DNA of 64,000 bases, taken from the NCBI GenBank assembly GCA_964428895.1, contig CAYRZU010000001.1:1-64000 (forward strand), written 5' to 3'. Positions 8,545 through 17,924 of the stretch are shown in pieces. The position numbers and the translations under genes were made by a program. The stretch's first letter is position 1; each line of letters begins with the position of its first letter. The DNA is from HyVt-337 sp964428895. GTDB taxonomy: Bacteria > Planctomycetota > Phycisphaerae > SM23-33. Below the pieces are notes generated by a model. That model saw only the letters and a list, made by a program, of their open reading frames with translations. It ran no database searches and was not told where the DNA came from.

Positions 8545-10416
8545 CTACAGATCCAGCGGGGAGACGTAGTCGCCCTTGGCCGCTTGCAGGGCCTGGAGGC
8601 GTTCGCGTTGGGTGGCGAGGGTGTCGAATACAATCTGGGGGATGTCCGTCAGGTCGCCGTAGACCTTCTCGATCCGATCCAGCTTGGCCAGGTTCTCGGG
8701 CACGCGGATGGTGAACTGCTGGACGTAGTCTTCCTGCGAGTAGTCGGCCTTTAGGTACTCGGCGAAGAGTCGCTTCAGATCTTCATACATCGGCAGGCGG
8801 CCGGTGGGGGCTTCGATGGCCTCGACTTCACCGTGGCTGCACAATTCCATCCACTTCAGCCAGACGCTCTTGTCGAGCTTGCCGTTGAGGTAGTCGCCGT
8901 CGCCGCCCTTGAGGAAGTAGTTCGTGCCGAACACAAGGGGCACGGCCTTGAGGCCGTCGGCGAAGTCCAGGTTGTTCTGAATGTACTTGCCCAGCGGGAT
9001 GGCCAGGAAGTCCAGGTTGCTCATCAGGTTGAAGGTTCGCACGCCTTCGGCGCCAAGCGTGGCGGCGGTGGTCTCGCTCTCCAACGAGGCGCCCATGGTG
9101 ATGATGCCGTGGACCCAGTCGAAGCTCTGCTGAACGGGCACGCAGGTGTCGCTGTCGCGCCCGCCGTAGATGAGGCCGCCGACGGTCACGCCTTCCGAGG
9201 CGTCGGCCATTTCGTCACGATTGGCCAGCGCGCTGATACGGATGGTGTAGCGGGCGTTCTTGTGAGAGGGCGTAATCTCATTGCCCTTGGCGTCGGTGGC
9301 GCCTTCGGCCCACTGGCCGGAGTGGTTGAAACCGTCGGCGGGGATCTCTTCGTCCATGCCCAGCCAGTAGGGCACGCCGTCGGTGATGAGAATGTTGGAG
9401 AAAATCACCTCGCCGGGGCTCTTAAGGACGTCGAAGATGACCGGGTCGTCCTTGGCGTTGATGTCGCGGATGATGCCGAAGATGCCGCTCTCGACGTTGA
9501 CGGTCCGGGCCTCGCCGTCGATGGCTCGGAAGTAGGCCAGGTCGTCGCCAACGATGGTTTCGCCGGGGACCATGGCGGTGGAGGTTTTACCGCAGGCGCT
9601 GGGGAAGGCGCCGGCGAAGTAGGTGACTCGGTCTTTCGGGCCGTGCACGCCCATCACGAACATATGCTCCGCCAGCCAGCCTTCGCGGTCGGCCTTACGG
9701 ATGGCCAGACGTAGCGAGAGCTTCTTGAGGCCCACGGTGTTACCCGCGTACTGCGTGTTGGCGGAATAGACCATTTCCTCGGCGATGTCGATGTAGACGC
9801 GACGCTTGTCGACGTCGACACTCGTGCCGTTCTCGGCGACCTTGCCGGCCGAGTGCATGAAGCGGAAGAAGCCGGGATCGTTGCCCAGCCGCTTGAATTG
9901 CTCGTAACCGGGGCGGTACAGCATGTCTTCGCTGTGGGCGACATAGCAGCTATCGGTCACCTGGGCGCAGGAGATGCTGAATGGCGAGTCGGTCGGGCCG
10001 AGGCAGTAGAAGCGGACGTACATCTGTCGTCCGGCCATGGCGCCGGCCAGGAGGCCGCGGACCTCGGCGAGGCCTTCGTCGCGAGGAGCCTGGTTGAGCG
10101 TCTTGTCCAGGTCCATGTCGGCCGGCACGAGGTACTTGGTGGCGGCTTTGTCGCGGGCCTGGTCGTTGTAGCCGTCGAAGTGAATCGAGTGACCTTCAGT
10201 GGCCAGGGGCTTTTCCTCGCCCAGTTCCAGGGATCGATTGCGGATATAGTCCTGGTCGGCTTGGCTGTCGTCGCAGACCTTGACGGAATCGGGCGTGAAC
10301 AGCTCGATGGCGTCGGCCACGAACGCGTGCAGTTTGTCGTTTTCCAGGGCCGCCAGCTTGGCGAAACTGTCGGCGTCCAACTTGCCTTTCAGGGTGGCTT
10401 CAAATTTGGGATCCAT
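8545..10416 (-). CDS. pckG: Phosphoenolpyruvate carboxykinase (GTP)
   Basis: 623 residues, the size of GTP-dependent PEPCK. It converts oxaloacetate plus GTP to PEP, GDP and CO2 (gluconeogenesis, or the reverse in anaplerosis). The kinase-1a P-loop GAFPSACGKT at residues 269-278, with the reactive cysteine C275, is the diagnostic GTP-PEPCK motif. GDDLAYFR (290-297) is the metal-binding kinase-2 motif. The N-terminal PEP/oxaloacetate site segments VRGLLAGAMAGRQMYVRFYC (119-138) are present. TGAGGA lies five bases before the ATG. The gene stands alone, between tRNA-Leu and the divergent nadD. Confidence 0.96.
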   Translation of the reverse strand: MDPKFEATLKGKLDADSFAKLAALENDKLHAFVADAIELFTPDSVKVCDDSQADQDYIRNRSLELGEEKPLATEGHSIHFDGYNDQARDKAATKYLVPADMDLDKTLNQAPRDEGLAEVRGLLAGAMAGRQMYVRFYCLGPTDSPFSISCAQVTDSCYVAHSEDMLYRPGYEQFKRLGNDPGFFRFMHSAGKVAENGTSVDVDKRRVYIDIAEEMVYSANTQYAGNTVGLKKLSLRLAIRKADREGWLAEHMFVMGVHGPKDRVTYFAGAFPSACGKTSTAMVPGETIVGDDLAYFRAIDGEARTVNVESGIFGIIRDINAKDDPVIFDVLKSPGEVIFSNILITDGVPYWLGMDEEIPADGFNHSGQWAEGATDAKGNEITPSHKNARYTIRISALANRDEMADASEGVTVGGLIYGGRDSDTCVPVQQSFDWVHGIITMGASLESETTAATLGAEGVRTFNLMSNLDFLAIPLGKYIQNNLDFADGLKAVPLVFGTNYFLKGGDGDYLNGKLDKSVWLKWMELCSHGEVEAIEAPTGRLPMYEDLKRLFAEYLKADYSQEDYVQQFTIRVPENLAKLDRIEKVYGDLTDIPQIVFDTLATQRERLQALQAAKGDYVSPLDL

Positions 10417-10560
10417 GGGTTCCTCAGGGGTTCGGTGTCGTCAGTTGCCCCAGCCGGGCCGACCGGCCTCGCTGAGCCGTGGAGTTATACGCGAAGTCTT
10501 GTAGGCCGTCAAGCGCAGGGCTGGCGACGGCTTCCAACCGGTGAGGAATTGGCCTAGAGT

Positions 10561-11184
10561 ATGCACACCATGGCCGACCGCGTGCTCTTGTTTGGTGGGA
10601 CGTTCGATCCGGTGCACAACGCGCACTTGGTGATCTCGCGCGCTGCGGCTGAGCAGTTGGGCGTGCAGCAGATATGGCTGGTCCCGTCGGCGGCGCCGCC
10701 TCACAAGGAGTCGGCGGCAGCTTCGGTGGCCCATCGCCTGGCGATGCTGGAATTGGCCATCGAGAGGGACGAACTGTTCGGCATCTGCGACGTGGAGCTG
10801 ACCCGGGGCGGCCAGAGCTACACGATTGATACGGTGACCGAGCTGCAGGAACGATTTGGTAAGGCGGAGCTGTTTTGGCTGATCGGGGCGGACATGCTGG
10901 CGTATCTGCCGAAGTGGTATCAGGCGGAGCGGTTGGTCAAGGTGGCCCGTTTCGTCACGGCCGCCCGGCCGCCGGTGGCCAATCTGGAGCCAGTGTTTGC
11001 CGATCTGGCTGAGCACTTCGATGCCGACGTGATGACGCAGCTTCGCGCCGATGTGGTCGAGGCGCCGCTGATCAATCTGTCGTCCACCGACATCCGCGAA
11101 CGCGTCGCCACCGGCGAGCCGATCGCCGACGTTGTTCCGCCGGCCGTGGCTGACTACATCGTGGCGAACGGCCTGTACCGGTGA
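10561..11184 (+). CDS. nadD: Nicotinate-nucleotide adenylyltransferase
   Basis: 207 residues. It adenylates nicotinate mononucleotide to deamido-NAD in NAD biosynthesis. The nucleotidyltransferase signature GTFDPVHNAHL near the N-terminus and the C-terminal SSTDIRER (ISSTxxR) motif define the family, and the middle WLIGADML segment is typical of NadD. The start could be 10561 or the ATG at 10570, which gives MADRVLLFGGTF; neither has a close ribosome-binding site. It is divergent from pckG with 144 bp between them. The later NAD synthase step (nadE) lies about 32 kb away in this window. Confidence 0.95.
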   Translation: MHTMADRVLLFGGTFDPVHNAHLVISRAAAEQLGVQQIWLVPSAAPPHKESAAASVAHRLAMLELAIERDELFGICDVELTRGGQSYTIDTVTELQERFGKAELFWLIGADMLAYLPKWYQAERLVKVARFVTAARPPVANLEPVFADLAEHFDADVMTQLRADVVEAPLINLSSTDIRERVATGEPIADVVPPAVADYIVANGLYR

Positions 11185-11187
11185 CGG

Positions 11188-14160
11188 CTATTCGATGATC
11201 AGCAGCCAGCCGCGGTTGGGCTCGATAGAGATTGCGTCCGTGGGGGCGAAGGTGGCGGCTACCTGGAAATCTTCGACGGCTGGGGCGGTGATCATGGCGC
11301 AGGCCGGGTCGATGCCGATCGCGTCCCAATCGATCTCGAAACGCACGTCGACCTTCTCAGCCGCCCAGCTCGCCACCGATACCAACGTTCGCCCCTCACG
11401 GACATAGGCGGTGGCTCGGACGTCCGGGTGGTCGGGGCGGACGGGACAGTTGGGGGTCCAGTAGCCGATCATGTCGGCCTGGTCGATGCCGAAATTGTCC
11501 CACACCTGCCAGATCGGCCGCGGCGTGCCTCCCCAACCCAGCCGACGCGTCATGCCGTAGACCATACCTCGCCAGGCGTTGCCGCCATCTTGGAGCATCT
11601 CGCCGAACAGGCCGAACGGGATGCCGGAGACTTCTGTCAGCCAGTAGTCGGGTGAGGTGCTCTCGTAGTCGTACCCTTCGCCGAACCAGATGCTGTCGAC
11701 GTAGGGCATGTGCTCGGCGTACTTGCAGGCGGCGGGCACCTTGCCGAAGTGCGAGTTGTATTCGTCGCCGGAGTGGAAGTCGATCAGGCTGCCCGGCCGC
11801 GACCGCTGCAACACCTTGCGGACGCGTTTGAAGACTTCGCGGTCGTAGCCGATACCGTCGAGGTAGAGACCATCGATGTGACAGTGCGTGGCCAGCCACT
11901 GGAGGCCTTCAATGTAATGGTTGTGCCATCGCGAGAGGCCCACAGTTTCGATGGCCGCATCGCGCACGCCGGGGGTCAGTGGTGAGTGCCAGGCCGCCGT
12001 GTAGCCCGTGAACAAGTGCTCGCACAGCCACGCGCAGCCGGTGTGGTCTCGGTATTCGGGCAGTTTGGCCAGGGCCTCGGGGTCGGCGGCGCCGGGGCCG
12101 TCGGTGAAGATCTCATGGTTCAGCGACCGCAGCGCCCACAGTTCGGCGACGTAGTTGGTCAGTTCGCGGCTGGTGTAGTAGATCTTGAACTTCAGGCCGG
12201 CCTCGTGGACTTGGTCGGCGAACTCGCGGATTTGATCGGTGGTGAAGAACGGATAGTTGATGTGCGGGTTGATGTTGGTGGCGTGGTGGATGTTGACGAT
12301 TTCGGCGCCTTGGTCTTGGTAGTCCTTGGCGGGGCGGGGGTCGTCCGAACCGGCGTGGAAGTATCGCCAGTGCCAATGGTCCTTGTCCAGCACCTTCACG
12401 GGCGTGATCAGCAGGCCGAAGTTGAAGTGCAGCGTTTCGCCGGGGCGAATCGTCTTCGGGCCGGTGTAGGCGCGAACCAAGACGGCGCCGTCGTCGACCT
12501 CGCTCATGGCCACGCCGCCCAGGCCGTCGTTGGACCAATCGCGATAGAGGCCGGTCTCGTGCATGTGGCTGATGGCCCAGTCGTCTTCAACATGCTTGAG
12601 CTTGCAGGCCAGTCCCGCGTTGACCTCGCCCAGCCAGAACTGGTTGCCGAGGCTATCGGGGTGCCACGTCCATTGGGCCGAGCCCGGGCGGCGGCCGCCG
12701 CGGAGACCCATGCCCATCATGTAGGAGGCGGCTTCGGGGCGGAAAGGGATCTCGAAGGCGATGTCCTGGAGGTCGTGGGCGGCCCCGGCGGACAGTGACA
12801 GCCGGAAGTTGGTGTACCCGTCGCATTCCATTTTGGCCCAGACGGTCAGCGTGAGGTCGTCGGCGCGGGCCTCGGCCTGCCAGGTAATGGCGCCGGAGCT
12901 GTGGTCGAGAACTGTCGGCGCCGGCGAAGCTGCCCGCCACCGGGCCGGGCCCGCGGAAGTTTCAACGTCAAACCGCATGGCCGAAGCGAGGATGTCGGTG
13001 GGCTCGGAGTCGATACGGTCGTTGGTGGGTGCGAAGGTAGTACGAATGGCGGCGGGCAAGCCGAGATCGTTGAACTGCAGCTCGCGGCCGAGAATGCGGA
13101 CGGTCTGGCCGTCCAGTTCCACGGGGGTGTAGGGGGCGAAGACCTCGTCATCGATGGCGAGCGTGGAATTTAGCCACGCCAGACGGGATTGGTCACGCGG
13201 GTCGACGTCGCCGGCGTCTTCGAAAAGCTCGTCGGTGACGGTCAGGTTGATGGCGACGGATGTTGCCGGCGCATTGGCGGCGGAGATGGTCGCTGTAGCT
13301 GCGTAGCCGCCGGGGGCGGCGTCGGCTGGCACTTGCACGTAGCACCACAGGGCCTGGACCTTACCTTTGGCGACATCCACGTGCTTGGTGAAGGCGCGTC
13401 CGAGCCAATCCGTGCCGCCGAGGTTGATGCAGGTGAACTCGCCGAGCGATTCCGGGACGTTGGTGAAGTTCACCTTGACGTTTTCCAGATGGGCTTCGGA
13501 TGCGTACAGGCCGATCTGGAATGCATAGCACTCGCCGCGGCGGGCCTGGCCGTTGAAGGTGGTGGACGGCCCGGCCTCGATCCAACGGGCCGGCAGTTCG
13601 TCCGTCATGCGGATTGGGTGCTCGCGATCTTCGGGGAAGAGCAGGTACGGGCGATCGGCGTGGCGGGCGAGCAGGGCCGACAGTTCGGCAGCGGCGGCGA
13701 CGATCTCCATCGGGTCGAAGCGGTGGAAATCGTTGATCGCCTCGATGGCGACGACCTCGGCCTGCGGCAGGGAAGTCAGGTCGTTGGTGGCGTGGGCGGC
13801 CAGCCAATCGGAGTCGGCGGTTCCTTCCGGGGGGTTGTAGGCAAGGCCGGTGAAGAAGTCCTTCCGGAACTGAGTTTTTCCGACGAGCACCCAGGGCAGG
13901 TAGTAGACGCAATAATCGCCGGGCTCGGTCGCTTGGAAGACAAGATCGCCGAACTGGCGGTTGATGTTGACGCGGGCGACGTTGGCCACGCGATCTCCGG
14001 TGGCGGCGCAGATCACGACGATGTCGATGGCCTTGGGATTCGGATCGCGCCGGCGCCATTCGATATGCGCGCCGACCGCGTCGCCCGGTTCGTTGACCTT
14101 CAGTACGGCGCGGTGATTTCCGAGCGTGTCGCAATCCCATTGGCCTGTTCCATGGCGCAT
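11188..14160 (-). CDS. Large glycoside-hydrolase-like protein (DUF6067 / GH123-like)
   Basis: 990 residues without a signal peptide. The N-terminal third is beta-rich, like the accessory domains of GH123-type proteins (FQIGLYASEAHLENVKVNF, VPADAAPGGYAATATIS). The centre is a beta-sandwich typical of carbohydrate-active enzymes. From about residue 640 there is a TIM-barrel-like region with WLxGLYLDG-type strands (HIDGLYLDGIGYD, SLIDFHSGDEYN, DSIWFGEGYDYE) holding candidate catalytic Asp/Glu residues. The C-terminal strand domain resembles GH capping domains. The family name is from memory of DUF6067 proteins. Its ATG overlaps the upstream MFS stop by one base (TGATG), so the two are translationally coupled. 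That context suggests intracellular cleavage of an imported glycan. Substrate unknown. Confidence 0.7.
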   Translation of the reverse strand: MRHGTGQWDCDTLGNHRAVLKVNEPGDAVGAHIEWRRRDPNPKAIDIVVICAATGDRVANVARVNINRQFGDLVFQATEPGDYCVYYLPWVLVGKTQFRKDFFTGLAYNPPEGTADSDWLAAHATNDLTSLPQAEVVAIEAINDFHRFDPMEIVAAAAELSALLARHADRPYLLFPEDREHPIRMTDELPARWIEAGPSTTFNGQARRGECYAFQIGLYASEAHLENVKVNFTNVPESLGEFTCINLGGTDWLGRAFTKHVDVAKGKVQALWCYVQVPADAAPGGYAATATISAANAPATSVAINLTVTDELFEDAGDVDPRDQSRLAWLNSTLAIDDEVFAPYTPVELDGQTVRILGRELQFNDLGLPAAIRTTFAPTNDRIDSEPTDILASAMRFDVETSAGPARWRAASPAPTVLDHSSGAITWQAEARADDLTLTVWAKMECDGYTNFRLSLSAGAAHDLQDIAFEIPFRPEAASYMMGMGLRGGRRPGSAQWTWHPDSLGNQFWLGEVNAGLACKLKHVEDDWAISHMHETGLYRDWSNDGLGGVAMSEVDDGAVLVRAYTGPKTIRPGETLHFNFGLLITPVKVLDKDHWHWRYFHAGSDDPRPAKDYQDQGAEIVNIHHATNINPHINYPFFTTDQIREFADQVHEAGLKFKIYYTSRELTNYVAELWALRSLNHEIFTDGPGAADPEALAKLPEYRDHTGCAWLCEHLFTGYTAAWHSPLTPGVRDAAIETVGLSRWHNHYIEGLQWLATHCHIDGLYLDGIGYDREVFKRVRKVLQRSRPGSLIDFHSGDEYNSHFGKVPAACKYAEHMPYVDSIWFGEGYDYESTSPDYWLTEVSGIPFGLFGEMLQDGGNAWRGMVYGMTRRLGWGGTPRPIWQVWDNFGIDQADMIGYWTPNCPVRPDHPDVRATAYVREGRTLVSVASWAAEKVDVRFEIDWDAIGIDPACAMITAPAVEDFQVAATFAPTDAISIEPNRGWLLIIE

Positions 14161-15713
14161 CAGTCGGTTCCTTGAGAATCATCGCTCTGCGGGGCGCGTC
14201 GCCAGGGCAAGGCCCGCATGGGCAGCAGCAGGCCGCCGATGACGGCGTTGGTGACGCCGACGCCCACTTGCCTGGCCGCATGGCGGACGGATTTCGAGCC
14301 AGGGTCGTGCATGCCGATTAAGAACAGTAGCGATAGCATTCGGAATAGCAGCGAGGCCGCGAATGCTATGTGCCAGTTGTTATACAGGAAGGGCCCGATC
14401 ATGAGAGGGTTGTCCTGCATGAATCCCAGTGACTGGGTCAGCGCCCCGCCGACCAATCCGCCCAGGATGCCGCCGCTGGAGATGTAGAACCGCGATGCAG
14501 CCACGTAGCGACTCCGACCGGCGCCGTCGGCAAAGCTCAGCATCATGTTGTACTCGGCCTGCTGGACGGCGCCCCAGACGATGCCCCCGAGCAAGAACGG
14601 CAAGGCCGAAAGGATGTAGAACGCGATTGGCGGCATGCCCGGATAGATGAAGAACCACGGTGCGATCGAGAACAGTGTTCCCATGCCGCCCAACGCGAAC
14701 ACCGGCTTTCGACCCCACTGATCGATCGCTCGCCCTAGAGGCCGCGCGATGGTCACCCAGGCCAACGGCGGAGCTACCATCCACAGCATGGTCGCGTGCA
14801 GGGCGTTCATGTGGAGATTCTCGAAGATGTTCCACACGAAGTAGCCGGCCGCGACGGTCTGAGCGAACGTCAGCGTGGTGCGAAACAGCACGTACTTCCG
14901 GAAGTTGCGATTGGCCATGGGGTCCAAGGCCAACCAATGCAGCCCGCGCCACAGACGGGTCGCTTGATGGGTCAGCCATCGCCCGGTGCGTTGCGGCGGG
15001 GCGGGCAGCACGGTCCGCTCGGCGGGGACGACCTCAGGAATGCGGGCAAACAGGAGGATGTCAATGATGCCGCTGACGCCCCCGACGATCATCATTCCGG
15101 CCAGAAGATGGGCCAGGATCGGCTGGTCGGCTACGGTCATGGCCGCGTCGGTGTCCTCGGCCAGCCAGACCGCTAGCCCGACCAGGACGGCCACAGGCAC
15201 ATGCACCATGGTGGTCCAAACGCGTCGGTGGCCCATGTATCGGCCGCGGATGCGGGGGGGGATGAGGTACCCCATCCAGGTGATCCAGGCCGGATGGGCG
15301 AACCCGTCGGCAGCCCAACTGATCGAGATCATTACCAACACGCAGATGGCCGCCAACGGTGTTGGGGTGGGCAATACCAGTAGCGCCAGGCCTACCGGGA
15401 TCCACAGCACGCGATGGAGAATGGCGAACCAGAAGAACTGGTACTTGGTCAGGCCGGTCCGTTCGATCAGCAGGCTGGCGATCAGTTGCAGGAACGCACC
15501 GGCATACATGGCCGACGCCAGCAACCCGCGGGTGAAGTCATCGAAGCCAATCATCCGCGTGAATTTGTCGCGGTGAGGGCCTTGGACCGCCACCAGCCAC
15601 ACCACGCCGAAACACCAAGCCAGCGTGACCTGGCGCAGCGCCCAGCGGAGGGCGGGCCCGCGGACAGCTAGGGCGGGCAGGGCGTTGTAGGACTGGCGGC
15701 GAAACGTCTTGAT
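14160..15713 (-). CDS. MFS transporter (downstream copy of a tandem pair; probable ATC start)
   Basis: Major-facilitator protein of about 517 residues with twelve predicted helices. The conserved segment LIERTGLTKYQF and the cytoplasmic IPPRIRGRYMGHRR loop are shared with the neighbouring MFS gene. The first canonical start codon (GTG at 15605) would cut into helix 1. Upstream in the same frame, residues FRRQSYNALPALAVRGPALR align well with FRRKSYESLPALSVRGRSLR at the N-terminus of the paralogue. The only initiation codon at the matching place is ATC (15713-15711), with GGAG eight bases upstream. I therefore place the start there. The next gene overlaps by one base. A role in sugar or oligosaccharide uptake is inferred only from the adjacent glycosidase-like gene. 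Confidence 0.82.
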   Translation of the reverse strand: MKTFRRQSYNALPALAVRGPALRWALRQVTLAWCFGVVWLVAVQGPHRDKFTRMIGFDDFTRGLLASAMYAGAFLQLIASLLIERTGLTKYQFFWFAILHRVLWIPVGLALLVLPTPTPLAAICVLVMISISWAADGFAHPAWITWMGYLIPPRIRGRYMGHRRVWTTMVHVPVAVLVGLAVWLAEDTDAAMTVADQPILAHLLAGMMIVGGVSGIIDILLFARIPEVVPAERTVLPAPPQRTGRWLTHQATRLWRGLHWLALDPMANRNFRKYVLFRTTLTFAQTVAAGYFVWNIFENLHMNALHATMLWMVAPPLAWVTIARPLGRAIDQWGRKPVFALGGMGTLFSIAPWFFIYPGMPPIAFYILSALPFLLGGIVWGAVQQAEYNMMLSFADGAGRSRYVAASRFYISSGGILGGLVGGALTQSLGFMQDNPLMIGPFLYNNWHIAFAASLLFRMLSLLFLIGMHDPGSKSVRHAARQVGVGVTNAVIGGLLLPMRALPWRRAPQSDDSQGTD

Positions 15714-15785
15714 GGTGCAATCTCCGTTGGCGAGACTTCTTGCAGCGGGGGGGATTGTACCGTTCCTTGCCCCCGGGAGGACCGG

Positions 15786-17186
15786 TCAATCCGCTTTTTG
15801 GCCGCGGCCGCCTCGTAGCACGCAGGCGCCGGCGATTCGGGCGAGCATGGAGACTAGAAACACCATGTGCCAATTGTTCCAGACGATGGGCCCCAGCCGG
15901 ATGGGGTGGGGCCGCATAAAGGCCAACACCCAGGTCAGCAGTGCCGCCAGCAATCCCCCGGCCATGCCGCCGACGCTGATGTAGAAGTTGAAGGCGGTGA
16001 CATACCGGCTGGCGCCTTCGCGGTCGGCGAAGCGAAGCTGTACGTTGGCCCGCCCCATCATGAATGCCCCCCAGGCCGCACTACCGCAGATGAAGGTGAA
16101 TACCAGCAGCGCCCACAGCCACAGGCGCGGCATGCCGGGCCAGGCGAACATGAACGGCAGGATGCCTAGTACCGTCGCGAAGGCGGCGACGGTCATGACC
16201 TTCCGGGGGCCCAGGCGGTCAAGGGCTCGTCCGAACGGCCGAGCGACCATCACGGTCGTTACCGGCGAGACCAAGAAGAACAGTAGGCCGATATCGAACG
16301 CGTCCAGGCCCAAGCTGAGCCGCATGGTCCGCAAGACGTACATGCCCGTGCACCCCATGGCGAACGTCATCAGCATGTCACAGAGGACGAAGCGGCGGAA
16401 CTCGCTGTCCCGCAGGGGCTGGACCAGGATCCAGTGGAGCATGATCCAGATGGTGCGGCGCCCGGGGGTGTGGGCCGACCGGTCGAAGGTGGTGGTCGGG
16501 GCCAGTACCTCCGGAATGCGGCGGAACATCAGGATGTCCACGATGCCCAGAATACTGCCGATGGCCAGCAGGATCATCAGTCCGTGCAGCAGGTGCGGGT
16601 GGTCGGCGGCGGAGGGGTTGGTGACGCCCGACTGAAGCTGCGAGACCAGGTAGCCCAGGCCCAGCCCGGCGATGGTCTGCGTGATCGTGATGAACTGAGT
16701 GCGGCGGCCCCAGTAGCGTCCGCGAATGCGTGGCGGAATCAGCGCGCCCATCCACGTGAACCAGGCTGGGCGACACACGGCCTCGGCGCACCAACTGGCC
16801 AGGATCAACGCCAAGATGATCAGCATCGCCAGATTCGACGGAACCGGGACGACCAACGGCACGGCCGCCACAAGTAGCCACAGGACACGGTGAATCGTTC
16901 CGAAGACCAGGAATTGGTACTTGGTCAGGCCGGTCCGTTCGATCAGGATCGCCCCCAGGATCATGAAGGCGACCGCCACGTGCATGGTCGCCTGCAGCAG
17001 GCCCAGCCACCAGTCGTCGGGGCTGATCATGCCGACCAGGATTTCCCACCCGCTGGAACTAATGAACACGCCCCAGAACACGCCAACCATCCAGCCGGCC
17101 GTCACCCAGCGTAGGGAGTTCCGCAACGAGCGCCCGCGCACGGACAAGGCCGGTAGGGACTCATAGGATTTGCGGCGGAAGGGCAC
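15786..17186 (-). CDS. MFS transporter (upstream copy of a tandem pair)
   Basis: 466 residues starting at GTG with GGAG six bases upstream. It has a short cytosolic N-terminus (FRRKSYESLPALSVRGRSLR), then about twelve membrane helices. It shares LIERTGLTKYQF, ALIPPRIRGRYWGRR and the VVMVARPFGRALDRLGPRKV motif-A-like loop with the downstream MFS, so the two are tandem duplicates that have diverged. Its TGA stop is followed, in the same frame, by 24 sense codons and then the second MFS. Likely first gene of the three-gene MFS-MFS-hydrolase operon. Substrate not determinable. Confidence 0.88.
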   Translation of the reverse strand: MPFRRKSYESLPALSVRGRSLRNSLRWVTAGWMVGVFWGVFISSSGWEILVGMISPDDWWLGLLQATMHVAVAFMILGAILIERTGLTKYQFLVFGTIHRVLWLLVAAVPLVVPVPSNLAMLIILALILASWCAEAVCRPAWFTWMGALIPPRIRGRYWGRRTQFITITQTIAGLGLGYLVSQLQSGVTNPSAADHPHLLHGLMILLAIGSILGIVDILMFRRIPEVLAPTTTFDRSAHTPGRRTIWIMLHWILVQPLRDSEFRRFVLCDMLMTFAMGCTGMYVLRTMRLSLGLDAFDIGLLFFLVSPVTTVMVARPFGRALDRLGPRKVMTVAAFATVLGILPFMFAWPGMPRLWLWALLVFTFICGSAAWGAFMMGRANVQLRFADREGASRYVTAFNFYISVGGMAGGLLAALLTWVLAFMRPHPIRLGPIVWNNWHMVFLVSMLARIAGACVLRGGRGQKAD

Positions 17187-17222
17187 TGGAGGCTCCGATC
17201 GGCGGGGCAGGCCCCCGCGCCG

Positions 17223-17717
17223 CTATCGCTGGTTGCGATACTTGGCGACGTTGTCCAGAATCGCTTCAGGGACCATAGCCGAAACGTCTCCGCCGCCCAG
17301 CAGAATCTGGCGAACCAGGCCGGACGACAAGAACGCGTTGGCCGCCGCGGTCGGCAGGAAGACGGTTTCGACCCCGCCGGCGCAGCGGTTGATCTCCGCC
17401 ATCTGGGCCTCGTTCTGCAGGTCCATGCTGTCGCGAATGCCCCGAAGGATAACGTCGACCCCCAGCTTCTTGACGAAGTTGATGGTCAGGCCGGTATAGG
17501 TTTCCACGCGGACGTTGGGCAGGTCGGCGGTGACCTCACGGATCATCTCCTCTCGCTCGGCCTGGGAGATCAGGCATTGCTTGTCGGGATTATCGCCGAC
17601 GGCCACGATGACCTCATCCCAAAGACCCGCGGCGCGACGAATCACATCGAGATGCCCGTTGGTGACGGGGTCGAACATGCCCGGGAACACGGCGGTGCGC
17701 TTCTTGGATGGGGTCAT
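17223..17717 (-). CDS. coaD: Phosphopantetheine adenylyltransferase
   Basis: 164 residues, the normal CoaD size. It catalyses the fourth step of coenzyme A synthesis: ATP plus 4'-phosphopantetheine to dephospho-CoA. The signature FPGMFDPVTNGHLDVI carries the (T/F)DPxTxGH nucleotide-binding motif, and ILRGIRDSMDLQNEAQMAEIN is the phosphopantetheine-binding segment. The C-terminal SSGLVRQI is the ISSSxVR-type motif. AGAGG lies six bases before the ATG, and a promoter is readable at 17783-17810. Confidence 0.96.
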   Translation of the reverse strand: MTPSKKRTAVFPGMFDPVTNGHLDVIRRAAGLWDEVIVAVGDNPDKQCLISQAEREEMIREVTADLPNVRVETYTGLTINFVKKLGVDVILRGIRDSMDLQNEAQMAEINRCAGGVETVFLPTAAANAFLSSGLVRQILLGGGDVSAMVPEAILDNVAKYRNQR

Positions 17718-17782
17718 GGTTGGCCTCTGACGGTACGCGGTTCATGGGCGCCGCGGGCGAACAAGCCCTACGCTCAGACCGC

Positions 17783-17810
17783 ATTATATCGCCGTGTGCG
17801 GATCGCACAA
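17783..17810 (-). promoter_or_regulatory. Sigma-70-type promoter of coaD
   Basis: Minus-strand TTGTGC (17810-17805), 16-bp spacer, TATAAT (17788-17783). The predicted start is near 17776, giving a leader of about 58 nt. Confidence 0.65.
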
Positions 17811-17860
17811 CGAAGCGGCGAGCGGCTAGGCGTCTGATTTCGTTCGGCGGGGCGCCGCTC

Positions 17861-17901
17861 GGGCAAAAGAAAGGGCCCTCGGCCGTGAAGGTCAAGGGCC
17901 C
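17861..17901 (-). terminator. Intrinsic terminator after the small lipoprotein gene
   Basis: On the minus strand GGGCCCT (17901-17895) pairs with AGGGCCC (17879-17873) across a 15-base loop, followed by TTTCTTTTG. It lies 23 bp beyond the lipoprotein stop codon. Confidence 0.8.
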
Positions 17902-17924
17902 GGTTGGGTTGTGGGGTCTCCGGG

